A stretch of DNA of 64,000 bases from Sorangium cellulosum So0157-2 (GTDB lineage: Bacteria; Myxococcota_A; Polyangia; Polyangiales; Polyangiaceae): NCBI RefSeq assembly GCF_000418325.1, contig NC_021658.1, positions 12,380,501 to 12,444,500 of the forward strand, written 5' to 3'. A program made the position numbers and the translations under genes. Positions within the stretch are counted from its first letter, which is position 1, and every line of letters starts with the position of its first letter. The notes under the pieces are model-generated. The model ran no database searches and was not told where the DNA came from. It saw nothing but the letters and a program-made list of their open reading frames with translations. This document shows positions 54,902-63,050 of the stretch, piece by piece.

Positions 54902-55519
54902 ATGCAGACTGCCTCCCCCTTCGGCCCGGCCGCGTATGGCGGCCTCGCGGTTCAGCCGTTCGCGCACCCCACCTACACCATCAAGCGGCCCTTCTGGTCG
55001 CTGCTCGGCCGCAAGTTCCACGTCTATGCGCCCGACGGCACCCTCGTGTGCTTCGTCAAGCACCCGCTGCTCAAGCTGCGCCAGGAGTTCACCCTCTTCG
55101 CCGATGAGTCGGAGTCGCAGCCGCTGCTCACCATCCGGTCGCGGCAGGTCGTCGCCCTGAACCGGTGCCTGGACGTCCTCGACGCGCGCACCGGCGAGCG
55201 GGTCGGGACCATCCGCTCGCGCGGCCTCAAATCGATCGTCCGCGACACCTGGGACATCCTCGATCCCGCGGATCAGCCGGTCGGGCTGATGCAGGAGGAC
55301 GGCGCCGCGCTGCTCCGCCGCATGTTCCCGCTCCTCGTCGGCAAGTGGCACATCGAGCTCCACCAGCAGGAGGTCGCGAAGGTGACCCAGGTGTTCCGGT
55401 TCTTCGTCAAGGAGTTCACGCTCGACCTGTCGATGAACCAGGGGAGGATCGACGCCCGGTTCGCCATCGCCTGCGCCCTGCTCGCGCTCATGGCCGAGAC
55501 CGCGCGCGAGTCCGGCTGA
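54902..55519 (+). CDS. LURP-one/phospholipid scramblase-like protein
   Basis: About 205 residues with the closed beta-barrel pattern of the LURP-one/Tubby-like C-terminal group: YTIKRPFWSLLGRKFHVYAPDG, LVCFVKHPLLKLRQEFTLFAD, LLTIRSRQVVALNRCLDVLDA (landmarks in pieces), IRSRGLKSIVRDTWDILD, and a closing helix after DLSMNQGRIDARFAIACALLALM. Bacterial members are of unknown role; some bind membranes. The ATG at 54902 fits the family start, and the frame upstream is Arg-rich and unlikely coding. Confidence 0.8.
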   Translation: MQTASPFGPAAYGGLAVQPFAHPTYTIKRPFWSLLGRKFHVYAPDGTLVCFVKHPLLKLRQEFTLFADESESQPLLTIRSRQVVALNRCLDVLDARTGERVGTIRSRGLKSIVRDTWDILDPADQPVGLMQEDGAALLRRMFPLLVGKWHIELHQQEVAKVTQVFRFFVKEFTLDLSMNQGRIDARFAIACALLALMAETARESG

Positions 55520-55560
55520 CCCCGCGCGCCGCCGCGGGGGGCGCCCGCCGCCTCCGCGCC

Positions 55561-55640
55561 TCGATCGCCGCCGGATCGCCGCCCGATCGCCGCCCGATCG
55601 CCGCCGGATTCCCGTCCGATTGCCGCCCGATCGCCGAAAC
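55561..55640. repeat. 10-11-bp direct repeat cluster upstream of the PglZ-like gene
   Basis: About seven copies of GATCGCCGCC(C/G), some altered (GATTCCCGTCC, GATTGCCGCCC), lie in the 55520-55678 gap. Position suggests a leader or promoter region for the PglZ-like gene. Confidence 0.75.
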
Positions 55641-55678
55641 TTGGCCCGTTTCGGCGAGTTCTGCGAGGTTGCCGCGCG

Positions 55679-57739
55679 ATGCGCCTCGATCCTGTCTCCC
55701 GCCTCGACGTTGCCTCCGAGGAGGGCCGACCGCCGTCCCCCCCTGTGCCCCCGTCCGGACTGGCCCGCTTCGCCGCGAGCGGGCAGGGCGAAGGCGCCGA
55801 GCGCGAGCTCAGGGCGCGGCGCTTCCTCTGGGCGAGCGCCCCGGCGGCGCAGGACGGGCAGCTCCGCGCCGCGCTCGACGAGGCCGTCGAGCTCGCGCTG
55901 GCCATGCGCGGCGCGCTGCCGCCGCGGGTCCAGGAAGGCGCCCCGCTCGAGGCGGTGATCGCCGACCAGGTCTTCCGCGCGAGGGCGCTCGGCGCCGCGG
56001 GGCTCGCCGTCGGCCTGCCGCGGCTCGCGGGCGGCGCGCGTGGGGCGCTCCACCCGGAGGACAGCGCGACGCTCCTCGCGTGGCTCGGCGCGGCGCGCGA
56101 GGCGCCCGTCGCCCTCGTGTTCGATGAGGTCGACAGGTCCGCGCAGGTGCTCGCGCCGGTGCCCCTCGCGGACCTCGTCGAGAGGAACGCGCCCGAGGGG
56201 CACGGCGCCGCCTCCCACATTCGCGCCCAGGCGCGCGGCCTCGCCGCGCGCGAGCCGGAGCGCGGCCTCGCCGCGCGCGAGCCGGAGCGCGGCCTCGCCG
56301 CGCGCGAGCCGGAGCGCGGCCTCGCCGCGCGCGAGCCGGAGCGCGGCCTCGCCGCGCGCGAGCCGGAGCGCCCCATCCGCCCGACGCAGCCGAGCGCCGC
56401 CGCGCCCGCCCCGGACGAGGCGCTCCCGGCCGAGCCGACGGCCTCCGAGCCGCCCGCAGCGCCCGCCGCCGCCGAGGGGCGGACCGACGCGCGGCCGCGC
56501 GGCGTGCTGCCCCCCCGCTCGTCGAGGATCCGCCGCCCGGACGCACCGGCGGCCGTCCTCGCCCCCGGCAGAGGCCCGAGCGCCGCGCCGGCGCAGGGGG
56601 CGGGCTCGCCGCCCGCCGCGAACGAGACGCTGGCGATGGCCCTGGCCAGCGTCGACCCGGCCGTGGCGCCCGCCGATCCGGGCGCGCCTGCCAACGCTGG
56701 CGCTGCGATCGAGGGCGCGGGGACCACGCTCAGGCCGCCGCGAGCCGCGCACGAGGCCGCGCCCATCGTGCCCGCCGCGCCGGTCGCGCCCGCCGCACCC
56801 ATCGCGCCCGCCGCGCCGATCGCCGAGGCCGCCCACGCGGACAACGACGCGCTGCCGCCGACGCGCAGGGAGCGGAAGGCGCCGCGCAACCGGATCCTCA
56901 GCGCGGCCGAGTGGCGAGCGCTCGCCGTCGAGCTCGACAACGCCCGCGGCCCGAAGCCGGTCCGGGTCATCGAGCAGCTGTTCGCGACCCACTACACGCC
57001 GCTCCTCGGCGCGACGCTCGCGGGCGAGACGGACGCGGCCGTGCGCGGCGTCGTCGACAGCTGGAGGACCAGCTTCGAGCACAGCTACCGCGAGGCGTTC
57101 TCGGCGCTGCGCGTGACCGGCAAGCGGCCGCCCATGGTGTTCGACGCCCCGGACATCGCCGCCCGCATCGCCCGCCTCAACGGGGCGCGCGGGGTGAAGC
57201 TCCTGCTCGTGGACGCGATGCGCTTCGACCTCGGCGAGCGCGTCGCCGCCCACCTGAAGGAGATCATGATGGATCGGGCGATCCTGGTGGAGCGCTCGCT
57301 GCTCTGGGCGGCGCTGCCGCCCACCACGACGGCGCAGATCTCGCTGCTCGCCCGCGGGCCGGACGGGCTCCGCGAGGCGATGCCCCCGAGCGAGGCGGAG
57401 CCCGCCATCGCCCGCGGCCGCGCCGTGGCGACCCTGCGGCGCGAGCGGGTCGGGTCGCGCGAGCTGATGAAGCTCGACCTCGTGGAGGCGCGCCTGCGCG
57501 CCGCGGGGCCGCCGTTCGCCGAGCGGATCGAGGCCATCGCGGAGGAGGTCGCCGACGTCGTCGCGCGGTTCATGGCCAGCCTGCCGCCGCGGACCCTGCT
57601 GCTCGTCTTCGGCGATCACGGGTTCCGCATGACGCCCATGGGCGACGGCACGACGACCGGCCCGGCGTCGCAGGGCGGAGGCTCCCCCGAAGAGGTGCTC
57701 GTCCCGGCGCAGGCGTGGCTCGTCGGCGGCGTGCACTGA
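55679..57739 (+). CDS. PglZ-like alkaline-phosphatase-superfamily protein
   Basis: A 686-residue protein. The C-terminal third (about 400-686) has alkaline-phosphatase/PglZ landmarks: KLLLVDAMRFDLGER (metal Asp 512), LPPTTTAQISLLARG (nucleophile Thr about 549-551), and LLLVFGDHGFRMTPMG (Asp-His 646-647). The middle (about 185-400) is disordered, with five exact GLAAREPER repeats and a long Pro/Ala tract. The N-terminal 180 residues include a segment AREAPVALVFDEVDRSAQVL with no known family. PglZ domains are part of BREX defence, but none of the other BREX genes are here. It converges on the NACHT gene with a 13-nt gap. Confidence 0.72.
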   Translation: MRLDPVSRLDVASEEGRPPSPPVPPSGLARFAASGQGEGAERELRARRFLWASAPAAQDGQLRAALDEAVELALAMRGALPPRVQEGAPLEAVIADQVFRARALGAAGLAVGLPRLAGGARGALHPEDSATLLAWLGAAREAPVALVFDEVDRSAQVLAPVPLADLVERNAPEGHGAASHIRAQARGLAAREPERGLAAREPERGLAAREPERGLAAREPERGLAAREPERPIRPTQPSAAAPAPDEALPAEPTASEPPAAPAAAEGRTDARPRGVLPPRSSRIRRPDAPAAVLAPGRGPSAAPAQGAGSPPAANETLAMALASVDPAVAPADPGAPANAGAAIEGAGTTLRPPRAAHEAAPIVPAAPVAPAAPIAPAAPIAEAAHADNDALPPTRRERKAPRNRILSAAEWRALAVELDNARGPKPVRVIEQLFATHYTPLLGATLAGETDAAVRGVVDSWRTSFEHSYREAFSALRVTGKRPPMVFDAPDIAARIARLNGARGVKLLLVDAMRFDLGERVAAHLKEIMMDRAILVERSLLWAALPPTTTAQISLLARGPDGLREAMPPSEAEPAIARGRAVATLRRERVGSRELMKLDLVEARLRAAGPPFAERIEAIAEEVADVVARFMASLPPRTLLLVFGDHGFRMTPMGDGTTTGPASQGGGSPEEVLVPAQAWLVGGVH
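56237..56371. repeat. 27-bp coding tandem repeat, five exact copies, inside the PglZ-like gene
   Basis: Five identical units of GGCCTCGCCGCGCGCGAGCC + GGAGCGC, coding GLAAREPER each time. Perfect identity at DNA level, including third positions, points to recent expansion by slippage. Confidence 0.95.
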
Positions 57740-57752
57740 GCGGCGCAGGGCA

Positions 57753-60320
57753 TCAAGGCGGCGCGCTGGGCGAGCCCGGCGGCGTGTCGCGCTCGCCTTT
57801 CTTGATCTCCTGCGGGCCGGACTCGACGAGCGCTTCGAGCTGCCGCCCGACATCGTCGCCTCCGATGCTCCCGAGGGCGAGGCCGGCGAAGGCGCGCACG
57901 GTCGCGTCGGCGTCAGCGAGCAGCGAGACCAGCCGCTCCACGGCCGCGGTCGAGCGCAGCTCGCCGAGCGCCAGCGCGGCCATCGCCCGGCGCGCGGGGC
58001 TCTCGTCGTCGAGCCACCGGAGGAGCGCCTCCGCCACGCGCCCGCCGAGCTCGGTCACCGCGAGCTCCCGCAGGAACTCCCGAGGTGCATCGAACGACGG
58101 TGGCTCGACGACCCACGCCGCCATCGCGGCCGCCACGCGCTCCTGCAGCGCCGCCGGCAACGCCTCGCCCGCCTCCGCGGCGAGCAGCGCCGCGATGGGG
58201 ACCTGCTTGCGCAGGACGCTCGTCACCCATCGCCGCGGCTCCGGCTCTTCCCACGACAGGACCCGCTCGACGAACCTCCGCGCCGCCGCGGGCCGCTTCT
58301 GCTCGAGCGCCATGTAGCCCACGCCGAGCCGGATCACCTCGCTCCAGCGGGCATCGAAGAGACGCGCCACCGCCACCTCCTCGAACCGCTCCATCGCGTG
58401 GAGCCCGGCGGCCGCGAAGAACTCCTGGAAGGTGAGGTGCATGAACCCCCACGCCTGCGCTCCGCGCTCCATCAAAAGGCCCAGCTCACGCCCCGACTTC
58501 TCGAGGAAACGGCGCGCCGCGACGAGACCTTCTCCTCCGGAGACCCCCGCTTGCGCGCCGAGCGCCTCGCTCAGCGCCTCCACCACGAAGGCCTCCGGCG
58601 CGACCCCGGCCGGATAGCGCTCGTGCATCGCCAGCGCGAGCTTCCCGAGGATGGGCAGCGCCTCTTCTTCGTACGCCATGACGGCGTCCGACGCGCCGCT
58701 GGCCGAGAGGCGGCGCGCCGCAGCCCACGTCTCGCAGAGCGTGCGGGAAATCATGGCGTACGCCTGGACCCGATGGCGCGGCAGGCGACCTTCCGCGCGG
58801 TGAATCGACGCGAGCGCCGAGAGGAGGAACGGGTTGCCCGCGAGCGCGCCGAGCCTCGGGCTGGCGTCGATGGCGGCGAGGAGCTTCCTCGCCATCGCGT
58901 CGACCTCGTCCGTGGAGGCGGCCGCGTCCTCCGGCCCCTCCCATCGCACATAGGCCCGGTGCCAGGCGCTCACGTAGCGCTCGACCTGCTCTCGATCGAA
59001 CGGCCGGAGCGTCGCCTCCACGCACCCGGGCAGATCGAACCCGGTGTACCCGACGATCCGCGAGGTGACGACGAACCGGTTCCGCGGATGAGCCGCCGCG
59101 AACGAGGCGAGCCACCGCTGGAGCTCCTCGCGCTCGGTCGAGCGGATCTCGTCGAGCCCGTCGAGCAGCACGAGGCAGCGGCCTGCCAGAAGCTCGCGGG
59201 TCAGCGCCTCGCGCACCATCGCCTCGTCGCCAGCGCCGCGCTCCTGAAAGTAGCGACCGAGCGCTTCGACGACAGACACCTCCCGTCGCTCGGCGCACCG
59301 ACGCAGCTCCGCGAGCTGGCCGACGCTGACAGGCAGCGGGAGGAGGCGTTCGGCGGCGCCGCTCTCCGACGCCAGCACGAAGCGACCGGACGCCGCCGTG
59401 ATCGCGAGCCACCGGAGCAGCGTCGTTTTCCCCGAGCCGGGATCGCCGAGGAGGACGAGATGCCGGTGCCTCGCGAACAGCTCCTGGAAGCCCTCGCCCA
59501 TGGGATGGCGAGCGAGGCGCACGCGCTCGCCGGCCGGCTCGGAGCTCCCGCCCTCGATCCCTCGCGCGCTCCGCTCCGCGGCGCTCGCGCGCGGCGAGCT
59601 GACGTCGAGCCGCGGAGACACGAAGACATCGCGGAGGTCCAGGCTCGGCGGCTCGCTCCTCCGGAGACGGAAGCCGACGTAACGGATGCGCCGCAGCTCC
59701 GTGCTCCGCGCGTAGCCACGAAGCGCCGCCCATGCCTGGTCGCGCTGCGTCGCCGGCGGCGCGCTGCGAGCTGCGCTCCTGGGGAAGATGTAGGAGGGCG
59801 CCCCCTCGAGCACAAGGCCGCACGGCGCGAGCTCCCGCGCGTCCGGCGGCGGGAGGGCGAGCGCCAGGTCCTCGCTCACGGCGGCCGCGCCGGGCGGAAC
59901 ATCCATCATCCAGCCGCGCAGCGACCCCTCGACGTCGTCGACGAGCTCGTGACTCCAGGGCGCGCGTACGACATGCGCCGCGAGGCGCGCCGAGAGCTGG
60001 AGATCGATGTGCACGCGCTCCCAGAGCTCTTTCAAGGCGCGAAAAGCGAGCGTGGCCAGCGCCTCGCCGGACGCAGCGCCGAGCACGAGCGTGGCGGAGT
60101 CCTCGCTCCACGCGAGCGGCTGGATCGCCCCGAGCGCGCGCGCGAGGTACTCGACGCCGGCGGTGTACCGCACGCGACGCTGCAGGTATCCGCTGTCCGG
60201 CAGCTCCTTCCAGGGGAAGGACGGCCCGACGAGATCGATCCGGACAAGCGCAAGCTCGACCACGGCGCCGCTCCGGAGCGCCTCCCACCACGGCGAACCT
60301 GCGTCGCGCCGATCGTTCAT
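57753..60320 (-). CDS. NACHT-HEAT NTPase with cyclase-like N-terminal domain
   Basis: STAND-type NTPase of 855 residues. The NACHT core (about 285-460) has Walker A GDPGSGKTTLLRWL (292-300), Walker B CLVLLDGLDEI (382-392), and the FVVTSRIVGYTGF sensor after the arm region. HEAT-like helices (about 730-835) include SPARRAMAALALGELRSTAAVE. Before the core is LDLRDVFVSPRLDV, typical of bacterial NACHT linkers. The N-terminus (about 20-158) follows the class III cyclase plan: VRIDLVGPS, then a EDSATLVLG turn, a helix, RLAAHVV and GWMMDVPPGAAAVSE. One metal Asp position is changed. The ATG at 60320 has GGAGG at 7 nt and overlaps the AlbA_2 stop. Confidence 0.87.
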   Translation of the reverse strand: MNDRRDAGSPWWEALRSGAVVELALVRIDLVGPSFPWKELPDSGYLQRRVRYTAGVEYLARALGAIQPLAWSEDSATLVLGAASGEALATLAFRALKELWERVHIDLQLSARLAAHVVRAPWSHELVDDVEGSLRGWMMDVPPGAAAVSEDLALALPPPDARELAPCGLVLEGAPSYIFPRSAARSAPPATQRDQAWAALRGYARSTELRRIRYVGFRLRRSEPPSLDLRDVFVSPRLDVSSPRASAAERSARGIEGGSSEPAGERVRLARHPMGEGFQELFARHRHLVLLGDPGSGKTTLLRWLAITAASGRFVLASESGAAERLLPLPVSVGQLAELRRCAERREVSVVEALGRYFQERGAGDEAMVREALTRELLAGRCLVLLDGLDEIRSTEREELQRWLASFAAAHPRNRFVVTSRIVGYTGFDLPGCVEATLRPFDREQVERYVSAWHRAYVRWEGPEDAAASTDEVDAMARKLLAAIDASPRLGALAGNPFLLSALASIHRAEGRLPRHRVQAYAMISRTLCETWAAARRLSASGASDAVMAYEEEALPILGKLALAMHERYPAGVAPEAFVVEALSEALGAQAGVSGGEGLVAARRFLEKSGRELGLLMERGAQAWGFMHLTFQEFFAAAGLHAMERFEEVAVARLFDARWSEVIRLGVGYMALEQKRPAAARRFVERVLSWEEPEPRRWVTSVLRKQVPIAALLAAEAGEALPAALQERVAAAMAAWVVEPPSFDAPREFLRELAVTELGGRVAEALLRWLDDESPARRAMAALALGELRSTAAVERLVSLLADADATVRAFAGLALGSIGGDDVGRQLEALVESGPQEIKKGERDTPPGSPSAPP

Positions 60321-61104
60321 GCACGCGCCTCCGGGGAGGGCGCCACGCGCAGCACCACCCGGAAGTGTCCTCCCTGCAGATCGAACTCCGGCGGCGGCAA
60401 CCCTCGCGCGCGCATCTGCGCGACCCGGTGCCGGCGAAGCAGACCGCAGAGATCCTGGCATCGACGAACCATCGCTCGGGCTCGCGGCCGAAGAGCAGGA
60501 GGCCGGCCACGGTCGGTGTCTCGCCGGGATCCACGCACTTCAGCGCGCGCAGGTAACGGTTCCGCTGGGCAGGTGCGCTCGGGTCGTAGACCGAACGCAA
60601 GAGGTCGTCGACGACGGCAAGATCGAGATCCTCCATCGTCGCCCCATGGACGACGCTCTCGTCATGGTAGGCGTTCTGCGACTGGAGCATGCGAACGAGC
60701 TCATGGCGCGTCGCCTCACGCGTCATGCTCCCGTCGCGGATCCAGTAAACATGCTTCGCGCGGTAAGGCCTGTCCGGGCTGGACGCCGGCACGTCGACCA
60801 CGAGCAGCAGCTTGCCTGAGACGTCGACCTTCGTGATCGGGCACCAGATGGCCGGATGGACGACGGTCTGGCACGCCTGAACCACCGACAGCATCAGCGT
60901 GTCGGCCTCCTTCATCGTGCCGACCCCCGTCGGCGTGCCGTCGTCCTCGACCCCGAGGAAGATCTGACCGCCCAGCGCGTTGGCGAAGGCCGCGATCGTC
61001 TCGGCGAGGTCCTTCGGCGCCTTGCCGGGGGCCTCGATCCGCTTGAACTCGGTCACCGAGTCCTCGCCGAGCCGCAGCCTCTTCTCGATCGGGTCGGAGG
61101 TCAC
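60317..61104 (-). pseudogene. AlbA_2 (Schlafen-type) domain gene with probable internal deletion and frame change
   Basis: From a GTG at 61104 the gene reads an AlbA_2 domain (about 5-140): RLRLGEDSVTEFKRIEAPGK, ETIAAFANALGGQIFLGVEDDG, WIRDGSMTREATRHELVRML. A second section follows with PTVAGLLLFGREPERWFVDARISAVCFAGT, as in AlbA_2 ATP-binding proteins. At about 60430 the original frame turns Arg/Cys-rich, while the next frame gives RVAQMRARGLPPPEFDLQGG to the TGA at 60317, a usual C-terminus of the family. The central part normally found between (an ATPase-type section of some 200 residues) is missing. The stop overlaps the NACHT start (ATGA). Possibly still made as a short protein. Confidence 0.72.
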
Positions 61105-61177
61105 GGCGCGATGCTAGCGCGCGGCCTTCAGCGGAGGTACATCGGCGCTCGCGCCGTCCGAGGCGGGCGAAGCCAGC

Positions 61178-62518
61178 TCAAGGCGCCGTGCGGTAGGGGC
61201 CCGCCGCCCCCTCCCCGCGCGGCCTCGGCCGGAGGAGCCCCGCGAGCCGGGTGGCGACGAGCGCGCCGGCGCCGATCAGCGCGACGGCCGCGCAGAGCGC
61301 GCCGCCGACGTAGGGGATCCCGCTGACGATCAGCAGGCCGAGGCAGCCGATGGCGAGGTGCGCGTAGGGGTTCCTGGTCCGGTGACCGAAGAGCCCCGCC
61401 CCCGCGGTCTCGAGCACGGCGCAGCCGCCCGCGACCACGGCGACGACGGCGAGCAGCAGGCCGATCACCGCGAACGGGATGCCGATCAGCGTGACGCACA
61501 GGGCGGCGGCGACCGCGACGGCGCCGAGGACGCCCACCGCGCCGAGCGCGAACGATCGCATCGGCCGGGCGGCGATCTCGACCTTGAGCGCCTCCATGCG
61601 CCGCGGCCAGAGCGCCAGCATCACCGCGCCGAAGGCGAACAGGAACGCCGTGCGCGTCACCGCGTTGCCGGCCTTGCGCGCGAGCGTGGACGCGCCCTTC
61701 GCGCTCGATCCGTCGCCGCCCATCGGGTTCGCGTCGTTGTTCACGTCGCCGCGGATGCGCGCGCGCTCGCCCCGCCGGAGCGGGCCGCCCACGACGTCGA
61801 CGTCGCCGTCGACGCTGGCGCCGTCGGCCACGGTGAGCGGGCCGCCCACCGTCGAGACGTCGCCGCGCACGCGCGCGCCCTCGTGGATGTGCGTGGAGCC
61901 GCCCATCACGTCGATGTCGCCGGTGACGGTGCCCCACACGTCGAGCGAGCCGCCGATCACCGACACGTCGTTGACCACCTCGCCCTTCTCGATCCGGAGG
62001 CTCCCGCCGGTCACGAACCGGTCCCGGCCGCGCGACGACGGCCGCGCCTCCTCGGCGTCCTCGTCCTCGGCGTCGTCGGGCGACGCCGCGGGCGAGGGCG
62101 CCGGCGGGGACCCGGCCGCGGGCTTCTCCGGGGCCGGCGCCGCCGGGGCCGGGTACGGCGCCGCCGGGGCCGGGGCGATCGCGATCAGGTCGCCGTCGCG
62201 GGTCGCGACGTAGCTCCCGTCGGCGAGCAGGAGCTCCAGCACCCGGTCCGCCGGCTGGTCCTGGACGTGGAGATCGACGGCGTTGCCCGGCGGCACGTTG
62301 AGCACGAGGCTCCACCCGGCGGCCTGGGCGACGCGCTTGAGCGCCTCGTTGCGCGGCTCGTTGCTCACCTCGACGCTCACCTTCGGCTCGACGTCTGGCC
62401 AGGACCCCTTGCGGAGGATCTCCGCCGTGGCCGCGCCGCTGGCCGAGGCCCCCAGCGCGGCGCCCAGCGCGGCGGCGGCGAGGCGCGAGGAGACGAGACG
62501 AGTCGAGACGGTGCGCAT
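61178..62518 (-). CDS. Exported/membrane protein with STN-like and polymer-forming-type repeats
   Basis: A 446-residue protein. A signal peptide (RLAAAALGAALGASASGAATA) leads to an STN/secretin-N-like domain (about 35-115): VSVEVSNEPRNEALKRVAQAAGWSLVLN, VDLHVQDQPADRVLELLLADGSY. A Pro/Ala/Asp linker follows, then about five beta-helix rungs (about 175-275) of the type VNDVSVIGGSLDVWGTVTGDIDVMGGS, like bactofilin/polymer-forming proteins, and finally about five transmembrane helices (310-430). GGAGG lies 6 nt before the ATG. Last of an operon with sigma and anti-sigma genes (1-nt overlap, TGATG). Confidence 0.78.
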   Translation of the reverse strand: MRTVSTRLVSSRLAAAALGAALGASASGAATAEILRKGSWPDVEPKVSVEVSNEPRNEALKRVAQAAGWSLVLNVPPGNAVDLHVQDQPADRVLELLLADGSYVATRDGDLIAIAPAPAAPYPAPAAPAPEKPAAGSPPAPSPAASPDDAEDEDAEEARPSSRGRDRFVTGGSLRIEKGEVVNDVSVIGGSLDVWGTVTGDIDVMGGSTHIHEGARVRGDVSTVGGPLTVADGASVDGDVDVVGGPLRRGERARIRGDVNNDANPMGGDGSSAKGASTLARKAGNAVTRTAFLFAFGAVMLALWPRRMEALKVEIAARPMRSFALGAVGVLGAVAVAAALCVTLIGIPFAVIGLLLAVVAVVAGGCAVLETAGAGLFGHRTRNPYAHLAIGCLGLLIVSGIPYVGGALCAAVALIGAGALVATRLAGLLRPRPRGEGAAGPYRTAP

Positions 62519-63048
62519 CAGATCCCTCCGTTCAGCGAGAGCTGCTTTCCCCTGGTCCACGCGACATAGGCCCCCACGGTCACGAGCAAGGCCGCCGAGA
62601 GCCACGGCAGCGCCGTGAGCCAGCCGGACAGGGCCCCGCTCCCGGCGACGGCGCAGCCGACCCTCACCACCACCGAGCAGGCGTGCCAGAGCCCCGCCCA
62701 GCTCTCCCGCAGGCCGCCCGCCCCGGCCACGAGCGACGGCGCCGCGCCGAGCGCCGAGATCGCCAGGGCGAACGCGAGCGCCGGGACCGGCAGCGGCGCG
62801 CGCGGCGCGGCGGTCTCCCTCGCGCAGCCGTGCGCCGCCTGGGCGCGCAGGAGCTCCCCCGCGCGGAGCGACAGGAGCGCCGCCTCACCGAGCTCCGAGG
62901 AGCAGCTCTGGCAGCGCGCGGCGTGCTCGAGCGCGCCCTCGGGCAGGAGGGCCCCCTCGCCGTCGCCCAGCGCGCAGAGCGCTATCTCGGTGAGGTGACC
63001 GTTGGACTGCCACACGAGGTCGGGCGCGAGCCTGTCGTCGTCTTGCAT
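62518..63048 (-). CDS. Zinc-finger anti-sigma factor
   Basis: Membrane-bound anti-sigma factor of 176 residues. The cytoplasmic N-terminal part has the zinc-binding ZAS motif HAARCQSC (H-x3-C-x2-C) in a four-helix region (TEIALCALGDGEGALLPEGALEHA). Two or three hydrophobic segments follow (VPALAFALAISALGAAPSLVAG; LTALPWLSAALLVTVGAYVAW). The ATG at 63048 is preceded by GGAG at 7 nt; the GTG at 63054, which overlaps the sigma stop, is less likely. It should hold the adjacent ECF sigma factor at the membrane. Confidence 0.85.
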   Translation of the reverse strand: MQDDDRLAPDLVWQSNGHLTEIALCALGDGEGALLPEGALEHAARCQSCSSELGEAALLSLRAGELLRAQAAHGCARETAAPRAPLPVPALAFALAISALGAAPSLVAGAGGLRESWAGLWHACSVVVRVGCAVAGSGALSGWLTALPWLSAALLVTVGAYVAWTRGKQLSLNGGI

Positions 63049-63050
63049 CG

